Notes: generated by a model not told the origin, from the letters alone. DNA of 64,000 bases from Chrysemys picta bellii (GCF_011386835.1 NC_088801.1:18958824-19022823), one strand, 5' to 3'. Positions 43,601 through 54,429 are shown, counted from the stretch's first letter. A program made the numbers and translations.

Positions 43601-44354
43601 TCTCCTTAGAGACATTGTACCCCGTTTTGGCATCCCTCTCGTGCTTGACTCAGATCGCGGACCTCACTTTACTGGTCATGTCCTTGGCTGTTTAGAACAA
43701 GGACTGGGCATTTCACACTCCTTTCATACACCCTACCACCCTCAGTCTAGCGGGAAAGTTGAGCGTATGAATAGGGAGCTTAAGTTTACATTGGCTAAAT
43801 ACTGTCAGGAAACAGGATTAAAGTGGCCTCAGGTACTTCCCTTGGTCCTGTTTCACCTTCGTACTCGCCCAACCCGTGTATTGGGATTATCCCCCTTTGA
43901 ACTGCTCTATGGACACCCCCCTTTCAAAGGCGGGGCGCTACCACGTGCTGATGTTTCACTATTGGGAGGGGATCATATGACCGCGTGCCAGTTTCTCTCC
44001 CTACAGGCTCGCCTCCGTACCCTTTGGAAAACCTCGCAGTTTTCCCAGACCGTGCCGCTGGAAGAACAGATCCACCCGTTCCAACCAGGGGACTTCGTCT
44101 GGGCCAAAAAGTTCATTCGTGGCGACACCCTCCAGCCGAGGTTTACTGGACCCCACCAGGTTCTTTTAACAACCCAGACTGCAGTGTTCCTGGAAGGACG
44201 CAAATCCTGGATCCACCACTCCCACGTCAAGCCAGCCGTAGTGGACCACAGTGACGGACCAGCAGCTCTTGCCACCACTGAGGACACTGCCTCCGACCAG
44301 TGGACCAGCTTACCTCTTTCAGACATCAGACTTAAATTGACTCGGAAAAAATGA
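40698..44354 (+). CDS. pol: Pro-Pol polyprotein (protease, RT, RNase H, integrase)
   Basis: Read through from gag; the first Met is at 40746 and residues are numbered from it (1202 aa). Protease: LIDTGA with D33, and LMGRDLL near 95-101. Reverse transcriptase: VIDLKSAFF with D273, LPQGYRDSPTIF, then YVDD at 338-341. RNase H: D643 (FSDGSS), E681 (AAELYAL), D702 (FTDSKYA), D772 (NALADAS). Integrase: zinc finger H850-x3-H854-x25-C880-x2-C883, catalytic D912, D970 and E1006 with the standard 35-residue D-E spacing, and a C-terminal GPY/F-like region (FTGPHQVLLTTQTAVFLEG). Every catalytic residue looked for is present and there is no stop or frameshift. The end overlaps env by 4 nt (ATGA). It copies viral RNA into DNA and integrates it; domain order is that of class I retroviruses. 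Confidence 0.96.
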   Translation: MYPGGEGKQCDGLISLMSLAGSFLTFSPPSKEPRLTLSVQGLSVSFLIDTGATFSLLNHAPSPWLSSEVKTATGVEGNPQSLGLTLPLNVIYADKCFSHRFLFSPACPIPLMGRDLLCKLEATLTCTPEGVGLLMTVLGDSAPTQGNWETPPSLSPDLTDLPLTLWGISDTDVGLLLSAEPVRIQVKPSLTPPSVPQYPLSLEAREGIRPIIEGFIAQKLVRPQRTPCNTPILPVKKPPKKDGDPIRWRFVQDLRVVNQYVVPLHAVVPDPATIISQIPWDAEWFTVIDLKSAFFSIPVHPDSQYLFGFTWEGQSYVWQRLPQGYRDSPTIFSQCLRHDLEGFTSPQGSTLVLYVDDILLGNREEAALRIDGKALLLYLHTRGHKVDPNKIQWVSQKVRYLGFLLTPEGRQMDPVRIKTIQNCPLPNTKKQLRGFLGLIGFCRPWLPSCGELSKPLHRLTANLAPDPLQWSPDTIQAFQLLKDSVASSMSLRPPNYSKPFHLFVHERGGIASGVLTQLSGPHHFPLAFYSQQIDPVAQGTPSCTRTLAAAALLITKAKSLTLGHFTTVWTSHALSALLRRGTTQIFSAHRQQQLEAELLEDTNLIFERCGPLNPATLLPDLPVLQDQHDCVEVVYSILQIRDNLFDVPLDNPDCILFSDGSSFYVDGKRFTGYAVTSEWDIQEAASLPGNWGAQAAELYALARACQLAAGKTVTIFTDSKYAFGVVHCHIHLWKFRGFQTAAGKPIQHLPLIHKLLDALQEPSVLAVVHCRAHTKDDSPVTRGNALADASAKTAAVLPLAMPMLAIAASSFTPPYPVPVPAAELQSWESLGATLVKGTWLMPDGRACLPRSTYPVAVRWHHDKGGHYGTHALVDTIARFWYAPGIQPYCLSIVKACSTCQRNGPAPPLKKIKGGRPPPAAPFQHLQIDFADMPKAFGKKHLLVLVCPLTSWVEAFPTANCTAATVAKILLRDIVPRFGIPLVLDSDRGPHFTGHVLGCLEQGLGISHSFHTPYHPQSSGKVERMNRELKFTLAKYCQETGLKWPQVLPLVLFHLRTRPTRVLGLSPFELLYGHPPFKGGALPRADVSLLGGDHMTACQFLSLQARLRTLWKTSQFSQTVPLEEQIHPFQPGDFVWAKKFIRGDTLQPRFTGPHQVLLTTQTAVFLEGRKSWIHHSHVKPAVVDHSDGPAALATTEDTASDQWTSLPLSDIRLKLTRKK

Positions 44355-45814
44355 GAGGACCTTTTATTCTGACAACTGTATGTTTTTTATTATGCCTTTT
44401 TAGTTTATTTTCTGCTTATGAAGATAATGCTTTTATTAGATATTCCCACGAGGTTAAAACTCGTATTTTAGGAAATAGAAGTAATTGCTGGGTATGTACT
44501 CAATTTCCAGTAAATGCAGAACAGGGACTCCCCTTCACACCCATTCCCCTGACCACTGCTAATATGACTTGGATGCCACTGGCTAGAGTAAAAGATCCAG
44601 TCCAACACAATCTTACATGGGACAAAACAGGAGTGCCAATTAACAGATATCTCAGGGTAACCAATCAGACAGGATCACTGTGTTTTGTTAAAGAAAAGGG
44701 GTCAACTTTTGTGGGAACAAGTAAATGCAACATGTATTTTAATGGCACCGCCTTTAGTAAAAATCTTGGCTTCAAGCCTTGCGCATCCCACTTATCCCAC
44801 ATGTGGATCCCTCACCCCAATCCAACTTTTCCATGGGTGGGCAGGCCTTCAGAGTCAGCTTTTAAGAAGCCCTGCTCAGATCACAAGGGTGTCCAACTAA
44901 TTGCTAAGGGACGTACGATTGCCTTCTACAACTGCTCAAGCAGTACTACACTGCCCTTTGAAAACACCACTACCAAATTGTGCCTCTGCAGTTCGCACAA
45001 TGACCCCTCTGCATTACCAGGGGAACAGTGGTCCAACGGGTGGTGGTTTACCTCCTACTTTGAGAAATGGAATACCCGAAACGCTTTGTATGGAACATAC
45101 TGGGTGTGCGGGCCCAAAGCTTATTACTTTCTCTCCCCTGATTGGGCAGGGTCATGTTATTTGGCATGGCTAACACCGCCTTCTCGCATCTCCCTCACTC
45201 CCCCTCATTTTCCCCACGTTCGTAACATCCGTGAAACCTTCAGAGATATTAATATCCGTGATGGTTTGTCGTGGCAGCGGTGGGCTGGTCTCATTAGCTT
45301 GAGGGGTGGTGTCATCCGTCTACAGGGACTACTAGAATCTTTAACCAATGAAACTGCGACCCTATTTGAGAATCAGGCTGGGGAAATGTCCCAGCTGCGC
45401 CAGTTAGCTTTGCAAAACCGAATGGCTTTAGACATAATGTTAGCAGCCCAGGGAGGAACTTGCGCCCTCATAAATGAAGAATGCTGTGTTTTTGTAAATG
45501 ACACCTACTCTGACACTTTTCAACGTACCAAACATCTAAGGGAAATAGCTAAGAACTACTCTTCTGGCCAGCCACCTTATGATTGGTGGGGAGCCTTATG
45601 GAATTGGCTGCCTGGATTTGGGTGGGTTAAAAAACTCTTGTTGGGTATTGTTGGGGCCATAGTAATCCTTATAATACTGTGTTGCTGTATTCAGTGTGTC
45701 CCCTCCCTCATAGACTCATGTGGGTCAGTTTATTCTTTTCCTACTTCAGCCAAGGGCCTTACTCTCTTCGAGTTGGCCCAGGCTGAAATTGCCAAGCGGC
45801 CCTTGGCTCCTTAA
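44351..45814 (+). CDS. env: Envelope glycoprotein (487 aa)
   Basis: Env would mediate receptor binding and membrane fusion. Residues 1-21 are a hydrophobic signal peptide. The surface part has a CWVC motif at 46-49 (the CxxC of gamma-type Env) and most of about ten N-glycosylation sequons. The membrane part has an immunosuppressive-domain-like region starting LQNRMALDIML (354-364), CX6CC at 371-379, and a membrane helix at about 428-448 followed by cysteines (CCCIQC). Oddities: it is short (gamma Envs are often about 650 aa). Between the two parts only RNIR (291-294) resembles a furin site, with no R-x-K/R-R. No long hydrophobic fusion peptide follows it. Whether it is cleaved or fusogenic cannot be told. 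The frame is fully open. It would be translated from a spliced mRNA. Confidence 0.93.
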   Translation: MRGPFILTTVCFLLCLFSLFSAYEDNAFIRYSHEVKTRILGNRSNCWVCTQFPVNAEQGLPFTPIPLTTANMTWMPLARVKDPVQHNLTWDKTGVPINRYLRVTNQTGSLCFVKEKGSTFVGTSKCNMYFNGTAFSKNLGFKPCASHLSHMWIPHPNPTFPWVGRPSESAFKKPCSDHKGVQLIAKGRTIAFYNCSSSTTLPFENTTTKLCLCSSHNDPSALPGEQWSNGWWFTSYFEKWNTRNALYGTYWVCGPKAYYFLSPDWAGSCYLAWLTPPSRISLTPPHFPHVRNIRETFRDINIRDGLSWQRWAGLISLRGGVIRLQGLLESLTNETATLFENQAGEMSQLRQLALQNRMALDIMLAAQGGTCALINEECCVFVNDTYSDTFQRTKHLREIAKNYSSGQPPYDWWGALWNWLPGFGWVKKLLLGIVGAIVILIILCCCIQCVPSLIDSCGSVYSFPTSAKGLTLFELAQAEIAKRPLAP

Positions 45815-45855
45815 AATGGGGTGTAGCTTTTGGTAAATAGTTATCCCAAAGCTAC

Positions 45856-45866
45856 AAATGGAGGAA
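45856..45866 (+). other. Polypurine tract
   Basis: AAATGGAGGAA directly abuts the TG of the 3' LTR, the position from which plus-strand DNA is primed. One T interrupts the purines, so it is weaker than the usual tract. Confidence 0.75.
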
Positions 45867-46285
45867 TGTTGAGTCTGAACTTTTGATGAGCTTAAACTTA
45901 ACCCAGACTTGATGTCTCTGTCTGAACTTTTAATCAAAGCTCTGACCTGCGAACTACTCATGACACCCCCCCTCCCCTTAAGTAGCCATCTCCCCTTATC
46001 TCTTTCTGAATGTACATTTTAACCTGTTTTATCCTGTAAAATCTTGTTTGATTATACATGACCATTATGATCTGTTAATCACTTTGTTTACTTCTGTGTA
46101 TAAATATTGATGCTCACCCCTAATAAACTTGCCACACTTACTCTGAAGCCTTTCAAGCTAAGGATAGTGTGAGCCCGTTGATCAACGAATTGGTGTCTGG
46201 TCTCTGACAGATTGTGAGCCCATACCAACTCCGCACGAACTCGGGTGCTGGAGAGGTGAGTGAGGACTTGCTTTTTTACCTAACA
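45867..46285 (+). repeat. ERV 3' LTR
   Basis: Identical to the 5' LTR. AATAAA at 46122-46127 would end the viral transcripts. Confidence 0.95.
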
Positions 46286-47346
46286 ATTTGTATGTGTTAG
46301 AAAATCAGGTTCAGTGTCTCCTCTGAATTGGCAGAAGGGCAGCTCCCTCTCTAATGCTGCCCAAGGGCATATTCCATACTTGTTTCTGCCCTTCTTTTTC
46401 TAAGCAGCTTTCTAGGGACCCAGCAGCCAAAGCTTTTGCCTCTAAAGGCCCTTTGGCTGTGTTCCTGCTGAGGTAAGCTTATAAAGAGAAAGATTGGTAT
46501 GCTAATGTATTGGTCATAATCCTGTTTTTTGTTGATGGCAGATTTGTGATAAAAATTGGCCAAGTTGTCATTATCTTCCTTTCCGAAATTCCAGCTGAAT
46601 CAGGTTATCAGGGCCTTCTTGTTTCAGAGTCCATGTCTAGGTACCTCCCTCCTGGAGGATGTCTTCTGGAGCCAGTCTATAATACTTTTGCTTAATGCAA
46701 GGTCTTTGTAATGGTCTCACCTAGCGTTTCATCATTTGGCTTCCCCTTTTCACTAGACTTTCCTTGGTGATTTTTTTCTAGATGCCTTAATCTTGCTGAG
46801 ACATTGAGCTAGTTCTTTAACTCTAGTTTCTCATGGGCTAAATCCTGCAATCCTCACAAAGTTCCCATCCCGGCAATTCTCCCCAGGACTGCAGGATCTG
46901 GCCAGAGGCTGCTAGAAGGAGTTTTCCTTGAGTATGGGCTACAGGCATTGGCCCACAGGAGGCAACAATTACAATAATTGAGCCAATGGCTCAGGAAGAC
47001 CAAGATATCTTAACAAAATATGTTTTAACAAAAGAGATAACAACCACGGTGATGGAGTGTGTAATGCTAAGACCAGGTATCTGGGGAAGGGAATGGTCTT
47101 TTTAGCAGCCATGTGCTATCCCAGTGCCAAAGCAAATGTCAGTTGTATACAATAAAGAGCAAGAGTAAGTCCAAAGGAGAACCCGCAGAAATGTACTGAG
47201 TAGGCTGCAGTCTGGTGCTTGCTTAACAAAAAGACAAACCCTGAAATTTGCACCAGTAGAGCAAATGTGTTAAGATAGTGTTGTGCAAGAGAGAGTCAGC
47301 AGATATCAAGGCAGATGAAATAGACCTTAGTTAATAATATTACAGG
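46286..47346. other. No recognisable gene
   Basis: AT-rich flanking DNA; no repeat identified with confidence. Confidence 0.4.
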
Positions 47347-48359
47347 CAGGGTCGAATTAACTCTCCTGTGGGACTGGGGCTATTAGATTTTGTGGGGCCC
47401 CTTTATACATGTCTTTTTCCTAATTTAAAACAAAATGATCACAATTATGGCATCGAGGCTATTCACCCTATACTAAACTCGCTGTTTAATTAACATAAAG
47501 CCCTTCTGTGGTTACATTTCAGTCTTAAAAGATGTAGAATATAGTTATTTTAATTAAAAATAGCCTACTTCTTACCTTAGAACAACTGTTATATTAGTTT
47601 CTTTCTGGGAGGGAGTTTGGGTGCAGGAGGGGGCTACAAGCAGGGCCGGCTTTAGGGTGATTCACCCGATTCCCCTGAATTGGGCTCCGTGCCCCTAAGA
47701 GGGCCCCGCAATGTCCCGAAGGACCCTCCGCCGACATGCCGCTGAAGGCACCGGCAGCCAATTGAGTTGCCGCCTAAGTCCCGCTGCTGTCTTCGGCGAC
47801 AGCTCTTTTGAATTGGGCCCCGCAGTGCTTAAAGCCGGCCCTGGCTACAGGCTGGGGCAGAGTGTTGAGGTGCAGGAGAGGGTGAAGGGTGTGGGCTCTG
47901 GGAGGGAGTTTGGGTGCAGGAGGGGGTGCAAGATGTAGGCTCCAGCCGGGAGGCACTTATCACAGGCGGCTCCTGGCCGGTGGCGCAGCAGGGCTCAAGC
48001 AGGCTGCCTGCCTGCCTGCCAGCCAGCTATAGTCCCCCGATGCTCCCGGAAGCGGCCGGCCACTGGCACGTCTCTGCTGCCCCTCAGGGCAGCTCCCCGC
48101 ACCCACAAGCACCACCTCCTCAGCTCCAATTGGCTGGTTCTTGGCCAATGGAAGCTGCGTGGACAGCGCTGGGGGTGGGGGCAGGGCGCGGAGCTGCCTC
48201 CCCCCTCACGGGGGGCCACAGACACATGCCAGCAGCCGTCTGCTTCCGGGAGCGGCATGGGGCCATGGCATGCAGGCAGCCTGTCTGAGCCCTGCTGCAC
48301 CGGGGGTCCCCTTAGCTCGAGGCTGCAGCCCCTAAAGCCCCCGTGTTAATCCGGCGCTG
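47347..48359. mobile_element. hAT element (1013 bp) hosting a second hAT
   Basis: The termini CAGGGTCGAATTAAC and GTTAATCCGGCGCTG are inverted. The flanks ATTACAGG (47339-47346) and ATCACAGG (48360-48367) match 7 of 8. The interior has G-rich units of the GGTGCAGGAGGGGG type, and a GC-rich part near 48000-48300. The frames there are compositional. Confidence 0.75.
47641..47843. mobile_element. hAT MITE (203 bp) nested in the previous element
   Basis: The termini CAGGGCCGGCTTTAGG and CTTAAAGCCGGCCCTG are inverted. The flanks GCTACAAG (47633-47640) and GCTACAGG (47844-47851) match 7 of 8. Removing it restores the host's tandem units. Confidence 0.88.
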
Positions 48360-48367
48360 ATCACAGG

Positions 48368-50704
48368 CCCTACAAGAACTGGAAAAATTGAGCTAGAGTA
48401 ACTTTGGCCAAGGATATCACTCTAGATACTCACTAATAAAATAAGAGCCATATAGGAAATATTGTTTCTGCTTTCATGGAAATGAAAAACAAGTTTAATT
48501 ATGAAATTTATGCAAGTGCATTCAATAATAGCTGCATGTTTATTCTCTATGTAGATAAGACCCGATTTTCTTAACAGCAGACCAATTGCCATAATCAAGC
48601 AAACTCTATTGTCTGTCTGTCTGGCTTTTGTATGGTCTTCTAGATGTTTCTTCGCCACTTAATGTGCATGGAAGTCCCATGAAGGTCAGTAAGGATTATG
48701 CACATATCAGGAGGAGAACAGCTGCTTTATTCACAAAATAATTTTCATTGGTCATTGGATTGACATTTCCCAGTTTTATGACAAAATCTTCAAAATAAGA
48801 CTGCGGCAATATTAAGAGTATTAAAGACCATTGAAGTTCTAACATTTTTCAGAAAATATATTCTAATCTTTACAAAACACTGTCACTTAAAATATTGCAA
48901 GCAGGGAATAAAATTGCTTTATTACAGCAAGAAAATGACGTAGCTGAATGACTTGGATGTGGGTCTGAATGCTAATGCTGATATTTATGATATCGGCAGG
49001 CTGTATTCAGTGTAAAGGTGCAAATGTCTAGAATTTAAAGTGTCATATTGGCTGTATGTTACATGGTCAGGAGACAATGGAACTACACAGCATGAAATAC
49101 GAGAGATTACAACAATCTGGTGCAAATGTTTTGTAAAATTAGAAATGTTAGAACAGTTATCAAAGTCAATGAGATTAATCATAATTAAATCTAGGCAAAA
49201 TAAGATTTGCAGAGTTGATTTCATTGTACTGCCCTTTTATCGTAAGCCACTTAAAATGTGTTGCTAAAGTCTTTGGTAGAAGGTAGCAAACAAGATTAAA
49301 GGGGAAGGCATGACTTGGAGACCTTACTTCAGTGGAGAAAACTATAATAGTAGTAGTTAACTCTTACAAAGCATTTTCATATGTAGATTTGAAAATGCTT
49401 TGCAAAAAAGATATTCTCCCTTTTACAGATTTAGAAGCTGAGGCACAGAGCGGTGAAGTGATTTACCTCTGCCTACACAGCAGCTAGTTGACAGAGCTGG
49501 GAAGAGAACCTAGACCACCTGACTCTCCATCCAGTGTAAGAGAACAAAAATTGAATTATACATTCACATTCCAGTTTTGTTACAATATCATGGGCAAAAT
49601 GATCTCTCTCTCACACTGCAATGTGCCTTCCTTTTCCATTGTAGGTCTTGAATAATTCAGGTGAAAGTTTATTTCCATTAGTACCATTAATCCTGAAAAA
49701 TATAAACTAGGCAATAAATCCATGTGTGCTGCTCCACTGAGGGTTTAATGGGATTCTTTGTGACTTCTGGCACTGGATCAAACAAGACACTCTTATGATT
49801 ATTACTGTTCTTTGTTTGGGTAGTGTCTGCAAGGTCCTAAGCAATTTCCAGACATAAAAGTAGGCGTGTTGCCTTCCCTAAGAGTTTACGAGGTAAAAGA
49901 CAGAGGAGAGGAGAAAAAGATACAGAATGTAAGGAAAGTGCTCAACATAGTAACTGGCAATGCTTTAATATCACATTTTTTTAAAGATACACAGAAATAC
50001 CCCTACCACAATCTAGCCAAAATTAGTCTAAACGAATAATCTGTGCCATTTTTATAATTTAATTTATAATCATGCAGTGAGTTACTTTAACAGTGATTGA
50101 CCTAAGTGGTAGAAAAATACAGTTTACAAATAACAGGTCAATAATAAAGCACTACCTTATTCGAAATGTGCCACACAAAGCACCAGGGTAATATCATGCT
50201 TAAATCAATAGGGAGTTAGTGGATGATCAAGGAAAAGAAAAGATAGAGGGCCAGTGTTTTATCCACTTGTCTGCGGCAACTTTGGTGCACACATCTGTGC
50301 CTGGACATTTCGGTACTAGCCCTTTGTGTGTGCAGGTGATATACAAAGCCAATGTATCTGAATGGGCTTTGTGCATACAGCTTTGATTACCTGTAAACAC
50401 AGGATGAAAATTTTTAAAATGTGTGAGCACATGTTAATGCAACAGAAGTACCTGCACGGTGATGTGTACAGGCAAAATTGCACCTGCACAACTGGAGGCC
50501 AGGTTAAGGCTCTAATGATAATTTAATTCATATAAGACTATAAGTGAGTAATACAAAAAAACAAAACCCCACAAACATTGTAGGGTTTGTTAATGAGACC
50601 GATGGCCTTGGATCTAGATAGGTCATCAGTTCAAATCCAGCCCAGGTCCGTAGTGACCAAAAGTCATAATCTGAAGGTTTTTCACAAGCCACATGTTAAA
50701 TAAA
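48368..50704. other. No gene; MIR fragment on the minus strand
   Basis: At about 49330-49540 the text TTTACAGATTTAGAAGCTGAG.., GCACAGAGCGGTGAAGTG and GAACCTAGACCACCTGACTC (split) is an inverted MIR. The rest is unrecognised. Confidence 0.5.
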
Positions 50705-50790
50705 TTTGCTGGTCTTAGCTCAGGTGGTAGAGGCTCATGCACTAAGCTCCAGAAGTCCCAGGTTCAATCCCGCCCGCCAATGACTGGGAT
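50705..50790 (+). repeat. tRNA-derived SINE head
   Basis: TAGCTCAGGTGGTAGAG (box A, about 50715) and GGTTCAATCC (box B, 50761-50770) lie 45 bp apart, as in a tRNA promoter. The sequence passes straight into other repeat text, so this is a SINE and not a functional tRNA gene. Confidence 0.6.
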
Positions 50791-50799
50791 CTGTCCGTG

Positions 50800-51663
50800 T
50801 TACAAGTACACTTACAAAGTTTGCAGACGATACCAAACTGGGAGGGGTTGCATGTGCTTTGGAGGATAGGATTAAAATTCAAAAGGATCTGGAGAAATGG
50901 TCTGAAGTAAATAGGATGAAATTCAAACAAGGACAAATGCAAAGTACTCCACTTAGGAAGGAACAATCAGTTGCACACATACAAAATGGGAAATGACTGC
51001 CTAAGAAGGAGTACTGCAGAAAGGGATCTGTGGGTCAGAGCTGATCAAAAGCTAAATGAGTGACCAGTGTAACAGTGTGGGGCGGGGTGAAGCAAACCTC
51101 ATTCTGGGATGTATTAGTAGGAGCATTGTAAGCAAGAAACAAGAAGTAATTATTCCACTTTACTCCACGCTGATTAGGCCTCAACTGGAATACTGTGTCC
51201 AGTTCTGGGTGCCACATTTCAAGAAAGATGTAGACAAATTGGAGAATGTCCAGAGAAGAGCAACAAAGATGATTAAAGGTCTAGAAAATATGACCTATGA
51301 GGGAAGATTGAAAAAACTGGGTTTGTTTAGTCCGGAGAAGACAAAGGGGACATAAAAGGTTGTTACAAGGAAGAGGGAGGAAAAATTGTTCTTAACTTCT
51401 GAGGATAGGAAAAGAAGCAATGGTCTTAAATTACAGCAAGGGAGGTTTACGTTGGACATTAGGAAAAACTTCTTGTCAGGGTAGTTAGGCACTGGAATAT
51501 ATTGCCTAGGGAGGTTGTGGAATCTCCATCATTGGAGATTTTTAAGAGCAGATTAGACAAACAATGTCTGGAATGGTCTAGATAATAGTCCTGCCATGAG
51601 TGCGTGGGACTGGACTAGATGGCGTCTCGAGGTCCCTTCCAGTCCTACGATTATATGATTCTT
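50800..51663 (+). mobile_element. CR1 LINE, 5'-truncated, with ORF2 C-terminus
   Basis: 51056-51355 encodes the end of the CR1 reverse transcriptase: LILGCISRSIVSKKQEVI, PLYSTLIRPQLEYCVQFW and VQRRATKMIKGLE. Upstream text (GTTTGCAGACGATACCAAACTGGG, split) is also CR1 but has stops. The 3' untranslated end finishes CCAGTCCTACGATTATATGATTC, the eroded form of the CR1 ATTCTATG tail. It cannot move on its own. Confidence 0.88.
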
Positions 51664-54429
51664 TCAATCTTTGTCCTCTGTAATCAGCTGATTCTGCAGA
51701 TCAGTGGCTGCCCCTGTCTCACTGAGGGAGGGGACCCTGTGTTGTTTAGGTGGGTTCTGTCCACTTTCCCAGTTACAAAGGCCAGAAATGTTCACTTATT
51801 GGAGAAGTAAGTGCTGTTCTGGGAGACAACTTTACCTAGGTATTTTCTTCTTCATTCCCATTTCTGTTTTTTCATTTTTTAAAATCCCCTGTAATCAGTT
51901 GATTCCAGTGTCCTTGTGGTCCCCCTCTTATCAGAGAAGGGCCATTGCTGTTTTGGAAGATGGAGCCCCTTTAATGCAGGCTTCACCTGCCAATGCAGGA
52001 ATCCAATAGGCCAGCACCTGGGCTGACAAAATGCAACTACTGTACTTCTGAACATGAACCTGTTTGGAAGCCTGAAGGTCAATAACATTTTGGTATTATT
52101 ATATTAGAGCTTGTCTGCATGGTGTGTTAGTTCGCACCAGTGTGGTGCGGCCTGTGTGGACTAAAAGTTCCGTAGCGCATATTAATATTGTACTGTTTGA
52201 AATGGGACTATATTAATACGAATCACAGAACTTTTAGTGCATAATAACATAGTCCTGAGTTCTTCTAGGAATGATGCTCTGACTGTATGTAGCACTGTGT
52301 ATTGTTACTTCCTCCCTACTGCTTTCCAGAGGCAGCTTGCAGGAAAGCTGTTGAAATAGGTCTTCCTGCCTCTATCTAGTTCAGGTTGGTCACATGTTAG
52401 GAGATAGTCATAGGTACCAGAAAGGTATACCTTTTGATGTATATTGCTTATTCAGAAAGTGCAGGCTACATGAAACAACTTCAGTGAGGTATGGTTAAAT
52501 TTACACATTGGGCCAAGCTCTGCTCTCCTTGAAACTAATGAGTTAGTTTGAGGGGATAGCCATGTAGCTACAAACAGAATTTGGCCTATTATCTAATCTT
52601 TTTTTTAATTTTACAGTTTTGAAGATAGTAGTTTCAAATCAATCCACATGGGAGATCACTGATATAATCACTAACCCTCTTAATGATGGTAAAAGTTAAT
52701 TAGAGTGAACTATTGTTTTCAGGTACCTCATCATTCAGGTTCCAATTATCACCTCAGTGTCAGTATTATTCCACTGTGGTATCTTTAGCTGCCATTAAAC
52801 ACATCTTTTGTAGTTACAACACCACTAAAGACACACAGCCAGAACAGATAACATATCTCAAGTGTAAACATTACATAGGACAGTACGCTCAGTATCTCAA
52901 TACCGAGTAGATTAAATCTAACAACAAACCACAAGGACTGAAAAAGAGGAAAGAAGATTTTCCTAATTAGTTTATGCTCTGAGTCAACAGAAAAATATCT
53001 GATAAAGGAAGTTTAAAAATGTAAAATCCTAAATGCAAAGTTAATAAGCATTAAAAAGTGAAAATAAAAAAAATAAATAAGTTAATTATTGAATTTGAGC
53101 AGTGGATGGGAGGTTGCATTTGCTTTTTTCCTTAGTTTTCTCAGTTTAATGTAACTGTTAGTGGATTCTAAATACAAGGCTTTCTCAGTCTCTCAAAAAT
53201 GATAATTTATCTGTAGTTTGATTTCATTTTAATCTAACAATTCATTTCCTCCTATTTTAGGATGTGTCTAGACTATAGGCTTTTCTAGATGAGGATAAAA
53301 GGTGGACTTCTAAAATGCGGTAAAAGTAACTGTAGGGTCTGCCTCTTCCAGCTAACGTGTAATAATATAACATTTCAGTGGTGTGGGTTTAGAATGGGTA
53401 TGCAGTTTTAAATTTGGACATAGATGGGTAAGTATGGAGTAACATAGAACTCGGTGGGAATTGGGGGCGGGGGGGGGGGGGTGACAGCCTAGTACAGATG
53501 GAAAAGAAAGGAAGTGGAAGACGATTTACAGATGGTCACTTTTCCCGTAAAGTCTCAACATAATCAAACATAGGCTGTAGTAGAGCACAAAGCAAGGACT
53601 GTGCCTTGGCAGTTTGGCTTACCTCTCAGTTATACCAGTTTTTTTTTATACTGGTATAAATCCATTGACATTAATAGAGAACTCCAGATATATATCACTG
53701 TGAGGGGGATCAGGAACTCTGTGTAAAAGTTCTTGCCCTGTAAGTCTAGATTAGGACAAAAGGTGGTTTTTTTTTTTTTAATTACCTAATGTATTTTTAG
53801 CCAACATGTTTTAAAACCATAATGTAGACAGGGTAACAATCCCTTCTTGTGATACTTCCATCCCTCCCTGGTGTTAATTGACAGAATAACATGGACATAA
53901 GCAAAATGGGTTGCTTTGGCTGAGGATTCTCAGCCCCTGAGAGGATCAGGCCCAGTTTGTAATATTTGCCATTACTTAGATTAATGAGGTACAGAACAGA
54001 GAGACATGACCTGAGCATCTGGAATATTCAAATTCTAGTCCTGGCTCTGACATTGACTTTGTGGCTTTAGAAAGAAAACACATAATCTTTCTGCCTCAGT
54101 GGCCTCATTTATAATATTGTGACCATGCTTAACCTTCTTTCTCCCATCACATAGGTGCCTATTAATAGGCCAGATCCTCAATGCGTATAAATTGGCATAG
54201 TTCCTCCATTGACTTGAACAGAACTAGGCTGACTCTCACCAGCTGAGAATTCAGCCCAACATTTGCAAAGTACTCTGAAGATGAACAGTGCTGTCTCAGA
54301 GCTAATTAGCATTACTGTTGATCTTTGATACAGGATTGAGCAAGCCTATTGATGTTGCCATGTTGTGGTTCACATGGTTACTCTGTAACTACACCCATGA
54401 CCACAAGAACTGCGTATGTGGTTCTAGTG
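51664..54429. other. No gene; MITE-like and MIR-like fragments
   Basis: 52105-52260 begins GAGCTTGTCTGCATGGTG and looks like an eroded Harbinger-type MITE. 54020-54150 (AAATTCTAGTCCTGGCTCTG.., CTGCCTCAGTGGCCTCATTT) is MIR. A G-run lies at about 53463-53480. The rest is unrecognised. Confidence 0.45.

Larger units (their letters stand above)
38428..46285 (+). mobile_element. Complete, very young class I (gamma-like) endogenous retrovirus
   Basis: 7858 bp in the order LTR, tRNA-Pro primer site, gag, UGA, pro-pol, env, purine tract, LTR. The two LTRs are the same length (419 bp) and I found no difference between them reading base by base. All three genes are open over their full length. A tRNA-Pro primer site, one CCHC knuckle in Gag, gag and pol in the same frame across a stop codon, and a CX6CC transmembrane subunit are all gammaretrovirus/class I characters. 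Env and the MA region are not close to any virus I can name. It sits in a TG/TA-rich repeat, and the 4-bp flanks (ATAT on the left, ATTT on the right) match only 3 of 4. Confidence 0.95.

Noticed and set aside
50711..50780. Functional tRNA gene
   Set aside because: Box A and box B are present, but the sequence has no convincing cloverleaf or terminator and runs on into other repeat sequence.
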